DNA of 7,397 bases from Nitrosomonadaceae bacterium (GTDB lineage: Bacteria; Pseudomonadota; Gammaproteobacteria; Burkholderiales; Usitatibacteraceae), in assembly GCA_021300055.1 (NCBI GenBank), contig JAJTHU010000370.1, positions 1 to 7,397 of the forward strand. Direction: 5' to 3'. Each line of letters starts with the position of its first letter. Position 1 is the first letter of the stretch. Under the pieces are notes generated by a model, which had not been told where the DNA came from, searched no databases, and was given only the letters and a program-made list of their open reading frames with translations. The translations under genes were made by a program, and so were the position numbers. Of this stretch, positions 1 through 6,710 are shown one piece after another.

Positions 1-275
1 CGCAGCAAACTACTTGGCGCAAACGACCACTCAAGGGGTACCTGCAGCAGCGCACGCGGGGCTGTGCCGCGCCGGCTCGTCGTGCCGCTGGCGGGTAAGG
101 GCATGATGGCGACGGTCGCGTGCCCCGACCATATCGTGCCGTCGACTGCTTGCAACACCACACGCGGCGCCAAGCGTTCGTCGATTAAGTTCACGATGAC
201 CGTCGCAGGCAAGAACACCAACCCAGCGATGAGAAGCGCTGCCAAGCCGACGGCAATCAACACGCCGCGCCGCAT
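1..275 (-). CDS. gspN: Type II secretion protein GspN, N-terminal part (3' end outside window)
   Basis: The frame starts with the ATG at 275, sharing one base with the gspM stop (TGATG), and stays open to the window edge, giving 91 complete residues. My translation begins MRRGVLIAVGLAALLIAGLV, an N-terminal membrane anchor (about 4-24). It continues with PATVIVNLIDERLAP, VVLQAVDGTIWSGHA (39-53) and VPLEWSFAPSSLL. The 'G-T-x-W-S-G' pattern after a short hydrophobic strand and the later 'PLxWxF' are what I recognise as typical of GspN. GspN is a non-essential accessory protein found in a subset of T2SS operons; its exact role is unsettled. The full protein is usually about 250 residues, so roughly a third is present. 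The place directly after gspM agrees with the identification. Confidence 0.87.
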   Translation of the reverse strand, partial: MRRGVLIAVGLAALLIAGLVFLPATVIVNLIDERLAPRVVLQAVDGTIWSGHATVAIMPLPASGTTSRRGTAPRALLQVPLEWSFAPSSLL

Positions 276-853
276 CACATTACCTCAGCGAGGAGAACCG
301 TGCCTGAAACACTTTGCCCACTCCCCGCCTTGCGCGTGAGTTGCATCTCGCGCGCGGTGAGTCGGTAGCGCTGCGAGGCGGCAGCCAGACGGTCGATCAG
401 CTCGGCGTATGCGATGTCGTTAACGATCACGCGGTACTGCGCGCGCGCTGGCGCGGCACTTGTCTTGGCGCTGGCAGCGTCTGCACCCATGAGGGACACC
501 TTGAATGCTGATCCCAATTCGGCTTGTAGCGATCCAACATCCGCGCGGCGCGTGCTCACCGCAGTGCCTGTCGTCGGCACGTTTGGAGGCGACTGCAACG
601 ATTGACGTTCAGCTGCAAGCACCTGCATTTGTGCGAGGTCCGCGCGTAGCTGGCTGATGCGCTGGCTGTCCTTGGCGCGGCTTTGCTGGAGTGGCTCGTA
701 CACCAACGCCCAAACAAGGCCCAGCGCCAGTAACAAGGATGCGGTGCTGACCGCGCGTTGGCCTTGCGGGCTGAGCTTCGTCCAAGCCTGACGCGCCGGT
801 TCCGCGAGATTGGCAATTGCGTTACTTAACGATTCACGCATGGAAGGCTTCAT
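275..853 (-). CDS. gspM: Type II secretion inner-membrane protein GspM
   Basis: This is the small bitopic partner of GspL in the inner-membrane platform. It has 192 residues, somewhat above the usual 150-170. A short cytoplasmic N-terminus contains the LSPQGQRAV segment that commonly precedes the GspM membrane helix. The helix is at about 35-52 and is followed by YEPLQQ. A coiled-coil-like stretch, RISQLRADLAQMQVLAAER (65-83), comes next, and then a ferredoxin-like periplasmic domain with AELIDRLAAASQRYRLTAREMQLTR. Between coil and domain, a Ser/Thr/Pro-rich linker (about 86-100) and an Ala-rich loop (about 124-137) account for the extra length. The ATG at 853 overlaps the gspL stop (ATGA). 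A second in-frame Met lies at residue 5, position 841. Sequence conservation in GspM is low, so the assignment rests on topology plus its place between gspL and gspN. Confidence 0.93.
   Translation of the reverse strand: MKPSMRESLSNAIANLAEPARQAWTKLSPQGQRAVSTASLLLALGLVWALVYEPLQQSRAKDSQRISQLRADLAQMQVLAAERQSLQSPPNVPTTGTAVSTRRADVGSLQAELGSAFKVSLMGADAASAKTSAAPARAQYRVIVNDIAYAELIDRLAAASQRYRLTAREMQLTRKAGSGQSVSGTVLLAEVM
283..286 (-). promoter_or_regulatory. Ribosome binding site of gspN inside gspM
   Basis: GAGG on the minus strand, in the third- and fourth-last codons of gspM, stands 7 bases before the ATG at 275. This is ideal spacing and supports the overlapping TGATG start of gspN. Confidence 0.6.
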
Positions 854-2118
854 GTGCGCGTTACGCCAATACGAACGAGAACGGTGCCGGCCTGCGGCGC
901 GTCCTCGACCATCGCTGTACCGGCCGATGCGCGAAGTGCCGCACGCATTGCATCAGGTACGCCCTCCAAACGGAGCTGAAGCTCGCCTGCGCGCAGGTCG
1001 ATCGCCGTGATGCGCTCGTTCGCGCCCGGGGTGAGTTGAAGCAGCGCGGTGGCACGCGCGAGCAGCTGTTGCGATTCATCCGCGGCGATGCCGCGCTCGC
1101 GCTTGAGCGCGTCCACGTTGCGCCGCATTTGCAGCCCAGGATCAACAATCGTTGCCGCCTCGGGGAAGTTCTGTCGGAACAAACTTTCCATTTGCCCGCG
1201 TAGGCTGCGACGCTCTTGCGCAAGGCGCCATGCATCGATGCTCACGAACACGAGTTGCAGCGACAGTGCCAGCACGCCGAGCGCGAACGCAGGCCGAAGT
1301 GCGCGCCAGGTGTGGTTGTCGCGCGCCGGCGCGAAGTCACCTACCAGCAAATTCATGTTGCTGGGGGCGCCGCCAGACTGAGCGGACTGTGTTTGTGTGC
1401 CGCTGGAGACCTTCAAGCGGATATCGCCAATCGCTTGCTGCCATGCGGCGGTGTCGATGTTTGCCCCTGCTTGGGTTCGCACATCAAGCAGCGTGGGCAC
1501 GACGCGCGTGTCCTCGGCGACCTTCACTTCATTCAATGCCAACGTCAGGGCGAAGGGCGGCGGCAGTGGCGCATTCTCACGGCCGACACTTTCGTGGCTC
1601 GACTCGAACAGGTATGTCAGTCCGTCCGTGCGACGTGCATAGGCGACACGCTCGGCAAATCGCACCACCCACTCGCGCGGCGCACACGGTTCGAAAGCCG
1701 ACGCAGCAAACGCTGCGACTGGATGGATGTTTGCGCCGCCAAGCCAGCGGAGTACACGCGTCAGCCAAGCGCGTTCGATCGCGGCAATGACGAATCGGTT
1801 GCGACCCGAATCAGCCGGACTGACGATGACGGCGTGAATGCTGGCAGGGTCTACCGTGAGCTTGTCTTCGATGGCGAATTGCACCAACGCTTGGCGTTTC
1901 TGAGCCGACACGGGTGGCAACAGCGCGTCGATAAAGCTGATGCGCGCAATGGGCAGGATCAATTGCCATGCGGTGGATGCGCGCGCCGCGGAGACGCTCG
2001 CGAGGTCGCTGATCATTGCGCGACGTGGTGTGAGTTGCCCGACGTGCGGCGGCGCATCGCTGATCTCCAGCGGCGTATCGGCGCCAAACTCGGAAAGGTC
2101 GGGTACGTAGATAAACAT
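850..2118 (-). CDS. gspL: Type II secretion inner-membrane protein GspL
   Basis: This is the bitopic inner-membrane protein whose cytoplasmic domain recruits GspE and whose periplasmic domain pairs with GspM. It has 422 residues, close to the usual length. Residues 1-265 form the actin-like cytoplasmic domain. Recognisable GspL features are the LPPVSAQKRQALVQFAIEDKL segment (67-87), the AIERAWLTRVLRWL segment (113-126) and the membrane-proximal MNLLVGDFAP (255-264). One membrane helix lies at about 275-294. A coiled segment (about 298-345) leads into a ferredoxin-like periplasmic domain, RITAIDLRAGELQLRLEGVPDAM to the C-terminus. The start is the ATG at 2118. I see no Shine-Dalgarno site before it, and no ATG, GTG or TTG upstream in frame before the gspK stop. 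The stop overlaps the gspM start as ATGA. Confidence 0.94.
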   Translation of the reverse strand: MFIYVPDLSEFGADTPLEISDAPPHVGQLTPRRAMISDLASVSAARASTAWQLILPIARISFIDALLPPVSAQKRQALVQFAIEDKLTVDPASIHAVIVSPADSGRNRFVIAAIERAWLTRVLRWLGGANIHPVAAFAASAFEPCAPREWVVRFAERVAYARRTDGLTYLFESSHESVGRENAPLPPPFALTLALNEVKVAEDTRVVPTLLDVRTQAGANIDTAAWQQAIGDIRLKVSSGTQTQSAQSGGAPSNMNLLVGDFAPARDNHTWRALRPAFALGVLALSLQLVFVSIDAWRLAQERRSLRGQMESLFRQNFPEAATIVDPGLQMRRNVDALKRERGIAADESQQLLARATALLQLTPGANERITAIDLRAGELQLRLEGVPDAMRAALRASAGTAMVEDAPQAGTVLVRIGVTRT

Positions 2119-2156
2119 TAAGGCTGCTTGAACATCAATACGAGTGCCGACGATGG

Positions 2157-2176
2157 CCCGCCATGGATTCGGCGGG
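2157..2176 (-). other. Small inverted repeat in the gspK-gspL gap
   Basis: In the only sizeable intergenic gap (2119-2211), the transcript reads CCCGCC, then an 8-base loop, then GGCGGG: a perfect 6-bp stem, extendable by one G-U pair. There is no run of T after it, so it is not a typical intrinsic terminator. It could be a weak attenuator, an RNA-stability element between cistrons, or chance in GC-rich DNA. The rest of the gap shows no promoter or RNA gene that I can recognise. Confidence 0.3.
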
Positions 2177-2211
2177 TGAGTGATCAGGTAAATCGCGCCA
2201 AAGGTGCCGCA

Positions 2212-3228
2212 CTAGAGGTCGCGAGTCCAAATTATAAAAGGCCACCCCGCGTTGGCCGCGGCAGCACCCGTGTTGCTTCCTGAGAGCCGCAACAGCGCGG
2301 ACTGGCGGATTTGGCTGTGTTGTCCGGTGATTGCCAACGTGGCCTCAAAAAAACTACTGCGTGTGTCCAAAAACTGGTCCACCAGACCGGGCGGGAGTCC
2401 CTTGGAGCGTTCCTTGAGGTCAGCAAGGTTAGCGTAGGGCATCTCGCGCAGGCGGATGATGTCCTCAATCACATTAGTGCTTTGCCCAGGAAGCAAGGCG
2501 GAGAGGACTTCTTTGGAGGCCGTGTTGACGTTGACACGCGTGCGGATTTGATCGGCGCTGCCTTGGCCCGCCTGATCCGAAGTGCGCAACGGCAGCGCGG
2601 TGACATAAGGGCGCAGTTTGGCGAGCACCTCAGGGGTGATGCCGCGCACCCGCGCGAGTTCGTCAACTTGCACCAGCGCACGATTGGCCGCGCGCCACGG
2701 CTTGCGTTGCGACCAGTAGTAATCGTTCTCGGCGCCACGCGTGCCGCTCACTTGATTGTCAGCGTCGATCCAATCGACCACGGCGTCGGCGAGGCTGGGA
2801 TCGAGTTGGAGTTGCGTCAACAGGCGGCTGAAGACTTCAACGTCGGCGTCACGCCGCTTGCCGTCACTCCCCACCAAGTTGTTGAGGTTAAAGCGCGACT
2901 GCGCATCGACCAGCACGCCGCTCGCGGTGGCCGTTTCCATCGGTTGCGCAACGAGGCCCTGCGCCCAAGGTTGATTGAGCGAAACGTAGGTGCTGTTGCG
3001 CTGCTGCGCCAGCAGGGCACTGCGCGCCCAGTCGAGCGTGGTGTTGGCGTGCAGGAGCAGTTGACCGCGTTCATTGCTACGTTCGAGGCGCGTCAGCGCT
3101 TCCGATTGCTGCGCGAGCAAGAAGCTCGCGAGTGTGGCGGCGAGCATCACGATCAACAGCGCGGTGACGATGGCCACACCCGCTTGCGCGCGCGCTGGTC
3201 GGCTTGGGCGAACGAATCGCTTAGACAC
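2212..3228 (-). CDS. gspK: Large minor pseudopilin GspK
   Basis: This is the largest minor pseudopilin, capping the pseudopilus tip. It has 338 residues, the usual size. The basic leader of 17 residues ends ARAQAG, followed by VAIVTALLIVMLAATLASFLL. As is normal for GspK, mature position 5 is not Glu (here Thr). A large inserted helical domain follows, with SRFNLNNLVG at 111-120 and LADAVVDWIDADNQ at 146-159, then GAENDYYW and later the conserved RVNVNTASKEVLSALLPG at 231-248. These are hallmark GspK segments, and the acidic residues in the region are expected to take part in calcium binding. The start is GTG at 3228 with GAGG 6 bases upstream, overlapping gspJ by 8 bases. The gene ends in TAG, and a 93-base gap separates it from gspL. 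Confidence 0.97.
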   Translation of the reverse strand: MSKRFVRPSRPARAQAGVAIVTALLIVMLAATLASFLLAQQSEALTRLERSNERGQLLLHANTTLDWARSALLAQQRNSTYVSLNQPWAQGLVAQPMETATASGVLVDAQSRFNLNNLVGSDGKRRDADVEVFSRLLTQLQLDPSLADAVVDWIDADNQVSGTRGAENDYYWSQRKPWRAANRALVQVDELARVRGITPEVLAKLRPYVTALPLRTSDQAGQGSADQIRTRVNVNTASKEVLSALLPGQSTNVIEDIIRLREMPYANLADLKERSKGLPPGLVDQFLDTRSSFFEATLAITGQHSQIRQSALLRLSGSNTGAAAANAGWPFIIWTRDL

Positions 3229-3874
3229 CGCTCACCTCACGCACGCTAAAGAGTCGTTTGATGGGCGCGGCGCCGTCGACTGCGATGGTGACTTCGATAG
3301 CGCGCGGTAGCGCCACCATGGTAGGCGCGTCGCTGGCATTGCCCGTACTGATCGGCCACGTGCTGTGCCACTGGCCTCGCGTGTCGAGCACGCGTAGCCG
3401 AAACTCGCGCACGCCGCGCAACGCTATGTAGGCATTGGGTGCCGCGCGTGGCGCGATGTCGAGTCCATCCCAGATGAGTAACTCCAAGTTGCCTTCGCGT
3501 AGTCGGTAGCCGACCCGTTGCGGTGCGGCAGCGACACCTTCTGCGGCCGCATAACCCGCGCGCGTCATGCGTAGCGATGCCTCATCGGCGAGTTGTGCGG
3601 TGGCGATGCGAAGCGTCGCTTCGGTTTGGTTGTCGCCGTTAACGATGGGGCGTGCGAGCAGGGCGTTGAAGTCACCTTCCATGCGGGTGAACAACAATGA
3701 CTGATCTCGTAGCAAATTTGACTGAGCCTGCATGCGCTCGCGGGTATCGAGCAGGCTGCTGAGGGTTCGGTAACCCAAGATGCTCAGCAGCGCAAAAATG
3801 GTGAGCGCCACCAGCACCTCGACCAGCGTGAAGCCTCGAACCGAGTGCGTTCGTTGTGCGGTGGTGCGCGTCAT
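3221..3874 (-). CDS. gspJ: Minor pseudopilin GspJ
   Basis: This minor pseudopilin binds GspI and GspK at the tip of the pseudopilus. It has 217 residues, normal for the family. The leader is MTRTTAQRTHSVRG, with cleavage G|FTLVEVLVALTIF and Glu at mature position 5. The helix continues into SILGYRTLSSLLDTRERM, and LLFTRMEGDFNALLARPI at about 60-77 matches the GspJ signature that usually reads like RRMERDLxQ. Later segments RVGYRLREGNLELLIWDGLD and FRLRVLDTRGQW are typical GspJ core strands. The ATG at 3874 overlaps the gspI stop (ATGA), with a G-rich run just upstream that could serve as a Shine-Dalgarno site. The last 8 bases overlap the gspK start, and the end of gspJ also carries the gspK ribosome binding site. 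Confidence 0.96.
   Translation of the reverse strand: MTRTTAQRTHSVRGFTLVEVLVALTIFALLSILGYRTLSSLLDTRERMQAQSNLLRDQSLLFTRMEGDFNALLARPIVNGDNQTEATLRIATAQLADEASLRMTRAGYAAAEGVAAAPQRVGYRLREGNLELLIWDGLDIAPRAAPNAYIALRGVREFRLRVLDTRGQWHSTWPISTGNASDAPTMVALPRAIEVTIAVDGAAPIKRLFSVREVSGV
3235..3238 (-). promoter_or_regulatory. Ribosome binding site of gspK inside gspJ
   Basis: GAGG on the minus strand lies in the last codons of gspJ, 6 bases before the GTG at 3228. It supports GTG as the gspK start and an overlapping arrangement of gspJ and gspK. Confidence 0.6.
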
Positions 3875-4323
3875 GGTGCCCCCGCCGTTGATGTCGCGTT
3901 CGGACTGCGGCTCAGATACACACTCAGGGTCGCTAACGCGCGGTCCGCAGCGCTCGGCGCGGGCGCGTTTGTAGTCGTGCCCGTAGCACTACTGACGAGA
4001 TACACGCGCAGGTCAACCTTGCGGAATGCGGGATTGGCAGCCGCGCTTGTCTGCTGCTCCCAGCGAAAGCCCGCGCCGCCAAGCTCGCTGCTGCCGTTCT
4101 CTGTGCCGACGGATGGAAAGGCGCGTCGCGCAGCAAGCTCGGCTGCACGGTTCTGCGCGACCCACATCGCATACGTGCGCCAGCGTGCCTCTTCGGCGCT
4201 GACCACTGCGAGCGACGCAGCACGCATGCTGGCCGCGAGTGCGACGGCGAGGATGGCGAGCGCCACCAGCACTTCGACGAGTGTGAACCCGCGTTGCTGT
4301 TTCGCGGCGCAGGCAGGCGTCAT
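3871..4323 (-). CDS. gspI: Minor pseudopilin GspI
   Basis: This minor pseudopilin forms the tip complex with GspJ and GspK. It has 150 residues: leader MTPACAAKQQRG, then the peptidase site G|FTLVEVLVALAIL with Glu at mature position 5. The family signature AMWVAQNRAAEL lies at about 52-63, where GspI proteins usually read A-x-W-x-A-x-N. The protein is somewhat longer than typical GspI (about 120-130 residues). The extra length appears to be a Thr/Ala/Pro-rich loop at about 112-130 and a low-complexity tail ending NATSTAGAP. The ATG at 4323 overlaps the gspH stop (ATGA), which implies translational coupling. The frame is open much further upstream, but that part lies inside gspH and is Arg-rich shadow sequence. 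The stop overlaps gspJ in the same ATGA manner. Confidence 0.95.
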   Translation of the reverse strand: MTPACAAKQQRGFTLVEVLVALAILAVALAASMRAASLAVVSAEEARWRTYAMWVAQNRAAELAARRAFPSVGTENGSSELGGAGFRWEQQTSAAANPAFRKVDLRVYLVSSATGTTTNAPAPSAADRALATLSVYLSRSPNATSTAGAP

Positions 4324-4904
4324 GGAAGCATCCGTACATTGCCGAGCGCATCGCCTTCGATGATGCGCTCGCGCTTCGCGCCGCTCGTAGTTGCTGGCGA
4401 ACCGGACGCACCTGCCATGAACACACGTAGCCGAAACGGCGCGCCCACACCTGCTGGCAAGAACGCAACTTGCGATGCCGCGCCCGCTGGGTCGGCGCCG
4501 ACCAATTCCACCGCGACGCCATCGCGCCATGCACGCGGGCTGAGTTCGCGCGATTGCGCGGGCTGCCACTTTGGCGCGACGCTGGTCGGATCGCGCTCCA
4601 TGAAGACGATGCCTTCGTCGCTCATGCGCATCGCGATGGGGTAGCCCGAAAACGCAGCCCGATCGCGCACTTGTTCGACGAGCAACATGAGCCGCTGCGC
4701 TTCTTGGCGCACGCGCTCCTCGTCACTCACAAACAGGTTTGGCACGGCAATCGCGATGGCGATGCCCGCAATGACGACAACAACCAGTATTTCAACGAGG
4801 GTAAACCCTAGCATCCACGGGCGTTTTCGGGCATTTATGCCTGAAACTGCCCGTAGATAGGCGATTTTGAAATTGGCTGTGCGCGCCGCGATTAGAGATT
4901 CCAC
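4320..4904 (-). CDS. gspH: Minor pseudopilin GspH (start uncertain)
   Basis: This is a minor pseudopilin of the T2SS pseudopilus tip complex. The prepilin motif MLG|FTLVEI, with Glu at mature position 5, is followed by a hydrophobic helix ending in AVPNLF. A GspH-type globular domain comes next, including EAQRLMLLVEQVRDRAAFSGYPIAM and a hydrophobic beta-rich C-terminus ending NVRMLP. The mature part is about 160 residues, normal for GspH. The start is the problem. The ATG at 4814 gives a leader of only MLG, with no charge and no Shine-Dalgarno site. The GTG at 4904 overlaps gspG by 13 bases, gives a 33-residue leader that includes the basic residues ARKR, and has only a weak AGG 3 bases away. 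I report the GTG because it is the shortest intact frame with a charged leader. An ATG at 4834 with a good AGG is out of frame by one base (see findings). The stop overlaps the gspI start as ATGA. Confidence 0.88.
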   Translation of the reverse strand: MESLIAARTANFKIAYLRAVSGINARKRPWMLGFTLVEILVVVVIAGIAIAIAVPNLFVSDEERVRQEAQRLMLLVEQVRDRAAFSGYPIAMRMSDEGIVFMERDPTSVAPKWQPAQSRELSPRAWRDGVAVELVGADPAGAASQVAFLPAGVGAPFRLRVFMAGASGSPATTSGAKRERIIEGDALGNVRMLP

Positions 4905-5362
4905 GAGCCTATGTCGGCGCCGCTGCCTTCGCCACCCGCTTGTTGATCGGCACCGAAGCTGAACACATCGATCTCGCCGCGTACGCCGGGGTTGAGGTAC
5001 TGGTAGGGCGTCTTCCAAGGATCGGTCGGCAAGCGTTCAAGATAGCCGCCGGCTTTCCAATTCTGTGGCGCGGGGTTGGTCGTGGGCTTCTGCACCAAGG
5101 CTTGCAGCCCCTGATCCGTTGAGGGATAGAAGCCGTTGTCGAGACGATAGAGCTTGAGTGCTTGCATGATCACGGCGATGTCGGCGCGCGCGGCGGTGGT
5201 CTTCGCTTGATCGGGGCGGTCGAGCACGCGCGGCACCACCACGGCGGCGAGGATGCCAAGGATCACCACGACGATCATGATTTCAATGAGCGTGAAACCA
5301 CTCGCACGGCGCGAACCACAAAAACGACGCGCACCCCAAGAACGGCGCAAACGGTTATTCAT
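4892..5362 (-). CDS. gspG: Major pseudopilin GspG
   Basis: This is the major subunit of the periplasmic pseudopilus, which acts as the piston of the T2SS. The protein has 156 residues: a basic leader of 22 residues, then the prepilin peptidase site G|FTLIE with the conserved Glu at mature position 5, then one long hydrophobic helix. The rest is the classic GspG fold: LDNGFYPSTDQGLQAL, the WKAGGYLERLPTDPWKTPYQY block, and a C-terminal FSFGADQQAGGEGSGADIGSWNL-type segment. The acidic residues in that segment correspond to the calcium site known from PulG. I chose the ATG at 5362 because AGG sits 8 bases upstream. A TTG at 5368 is in frame but only 2 bases from that AGG. The leader is longer than the usual 6-10 residues but has the expected positive charge. 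The gene follows gspF by 9 bases and its stop precedes gspH. Confidence 0.97.
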   Translation of the reverse strand: MNNRLRRSWGARRFCGSRRASGFTLIEIMIVVVILGILAAVVVPRVLDRPDQAKTTAARADIAVIMQALKLYRLDNGFYPSTDQGLQALVQKPTTNPAPQNWKAGGYLERLPTDPWKTPYQYLNPGVRGEIDVFSFGADQQAGGEGSGADIGSWNL

Positions 5363-5369
5363 ATTCAAT

Positions 5370-5374
5370 ACCTA
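5370..5374 (-). promoter_or_regulatory. Ribosome binding site of gspG overlapping the gspF stop
   Basis: TAGGT on the minus strand contains the gspF stop codon TAG and an AGG core 8 bases before the ATG at 5362. It favours that ATG over the in-frame TTG at 5368 and makes translation of gspG close-coupled to gspF. Confidence 0.55.
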
Positions 5375-6676
5375 ACGAGCGACAAGTTGGTTGAGTTCAA
5401 AGATGGGTAGCAGCACCGCCAGCACAATGGCGAGCACGATCACGCCCATCACCACGATCATGGCGGGTTCGAGCAAGGCAGCCAAGCGCGCGGTGCGTGT
5501 TTCGAGTTCACGCTGTTGCTGACGTGCAGCACTCGCCAGCGTTTCAGGCAAGCGGCCGCTTTGTTCGCCGGAGGCAACAAGATGCAGCATGACCGGTGGG
5601 AACAAGGCTGGCTTGCCGTTCTGGCTTTGCAGCGCGCGCGAGAGCGCAACGCCTTCGCGCACCTGAGCCGCGGCACGACCGAGCGCCTCGCGCATCGGCA
5701 GATTGGAAACGACACCCACCGCTGCGTTCATCGCGGTGAGCACCGGTACGCCGCTGCCGACCAAGATGGAAAGTGTGGCGGCGAGTTGTGACGATTCACG
5801 TACGCGCACCAGACGGCCCAAAATTGGCATACGCAGCATGGCCACGTGCACGCGACGACGGGTGTTTTGCTCGCGCATCGCAATGCGCAAACCGACAAAC
5901 GCGCCGACGCCAAGGATGATCCAAAGCCACCACGTCCACTTTAGGCCTGTGGAAAGCAGCAACAAGCCGCGCGTCATAAGCGGCAGTTGCTGGCGCGTGG
6001 ACTCAAACACGCCAACGACTTGCGGCACCACAAACAGCATCAGCCCCAACACGACCAGCACGCAAATCACCACGACAATGACTGGGTAAACCATTGCGGT
6101 AATGAGCTTTTGGCGAATCGCTTGCTGCTCTTCAACATAGTCAGCGAGCTTGAACAACACTTCGCCGAGCTTACCGGACGTTTCACCGGCACTGACGAGG
6201 GTGCAATAGAGCTCAGAAAAAGACTGCGGATAAGCAGCCATCGCTTGCGCGAGTGATTGGCCCTCGCGCACGCTGGCACGAAGCCGTGCGATAACTTGAC
6301 GCTCGCTCTCGGATTCAGATTGCTCGACCAGCGCGCTCAGCGCTGCTTCAACCGTGAGGCCCGCGCCGATGAGCGTCGAGAGCTGACGCGTGGTTTGCGC
6401 GAGCTGTTCGTGCGTAAGGCGTGGCCGGGGTCCGCGCCCAGCACGCGTGCGATATTGTGGGCTGGTCGTGCCGGCATCGGCGCTGGTTGCGGCGTCGGCG
6501 GCAGTGCCTGCAACGTTAGCCAGCACATCATTCGCTGCCTCGATGGCCGTGACTTCTTCTGGGAATAGCCCGCGTTCACGCAACGCAGCCCGCGCGAGTC
6601 GCGCGGAGTCGGATTCGATGACGCCGCGTTGCGCTTGGCCTTGCATGTCATAGGCGAGGTACTTGAAGCCTGGCAT
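5372..6676 (-). CDS. gspF: Type II secretion inner-membrane platform protein GspF
   Basis: This is the polytopic inner-membrane protein at the centre of the T2SS assembly platform, thought to couple the GspE ATPase to insertion of pseudopilin subunits. It has 434 residues, close to the usual length of about 400. The N-terminus MPGFKYLAYDMQGQAQRG is the typical GspF start. Two homologous helical domains follow, around 88-215 and 290-415, with the paired motifs SAGETSG (162-168) and ASGEQSG (368-374). Hydrophobic segments lie at about 194-221, 248-266 and 402-427. A stretch rich in Ala, Thr and Ser at about 48-78 links the N-terminal part to the first domain. The ATG at 6676 has an AAGGG element 11 bases upstream, rather far for a Shine-Dalgarno site. 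The gene lies 34 bases after gspE and ends 9 bases before the preferred gspG start. Confidence 0.97.
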   Translation of the reverse strand: MPGFKYLAYDMQGQAQRGVIESDSARLARAALRERGLFPEEVTAIEAANDVLANVAGTAADAATSADAGTTSPQYRTRAGRGPRPRLTHEQLAQTTRQLSTLIGAGLTVEAALSALVEQSESESERQVIARLRASVREGQSLAQAMAAYPQSFSELYCTLVSAGETSGKLGEVLFKLADYVEEQQAIRQKLITAMVYPVIVVVICVLVVLGLMLFVVPQVVGVFESTRQQLPLMTRGLLLLSTGLKWTWWLWIILGVGAFVGLRIAMREQNTRRRVHVAMLRMPILGRLVRVRESSQLAATLSILVGSGVPVLTAMNAAVGVVSNLPMREALGRAAAQVREGVALSRALQSQNGKPALFPPVMLHLVASGEQSGRLPETLASAARQQQRELETRTARLAALLEPAMIVVMGVIVLAIVLAVLLPIFELNQLVAR

Positions 6677-6710
6677 GACTCAATCTGCCCTTGGTACGGC
6701 GGCGCGGTGG

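Noticed and set aside
1216..2121. Plus-strand open frame of 301 codons opposite gspL
   Set aside because: It lies entirely antisense to a clear gspL, its product is rich in Arg, His and Gln with no recognisable domain, and long antisense frames are common opposite GC-rich genes.
2157..2176. Intrinsic terminator between gspK and gspL
   Set aside because: The stem is short and no T run follows it on the transcribed strand; the operon clearly continues with gspL, gspM and gspN.
2311..3249. Plus-strand open frame of 312 codons opposite gspK
   Set aside because: Antisense to a clear gspK, with shadow-like composition and no domain or ribosome binding site that I can recognise.
4324..4569. Upstream extension of gspI to 4569
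   Set aside because: The added 82 residues lie inside gspH and are Arg/Cys-rich shadow sequence; the ATGA start at 4323 puts a normal 12-residue leader before G|FTLVE.
4905..5018. Upstream extension of gspH to the ATG at 5018
   Set aside because: It would overlap gspG by 127 bases, the added residues are Arg-rich out-of-frame gspG sequence, and it would place about 70 residues before the prepilin cleavage site.
5363..5368. TTG start for gspG at 5368
   Set aside because: It is only 2 bases from the AGG element, while the ATG at 5362 is 8 bases from it.
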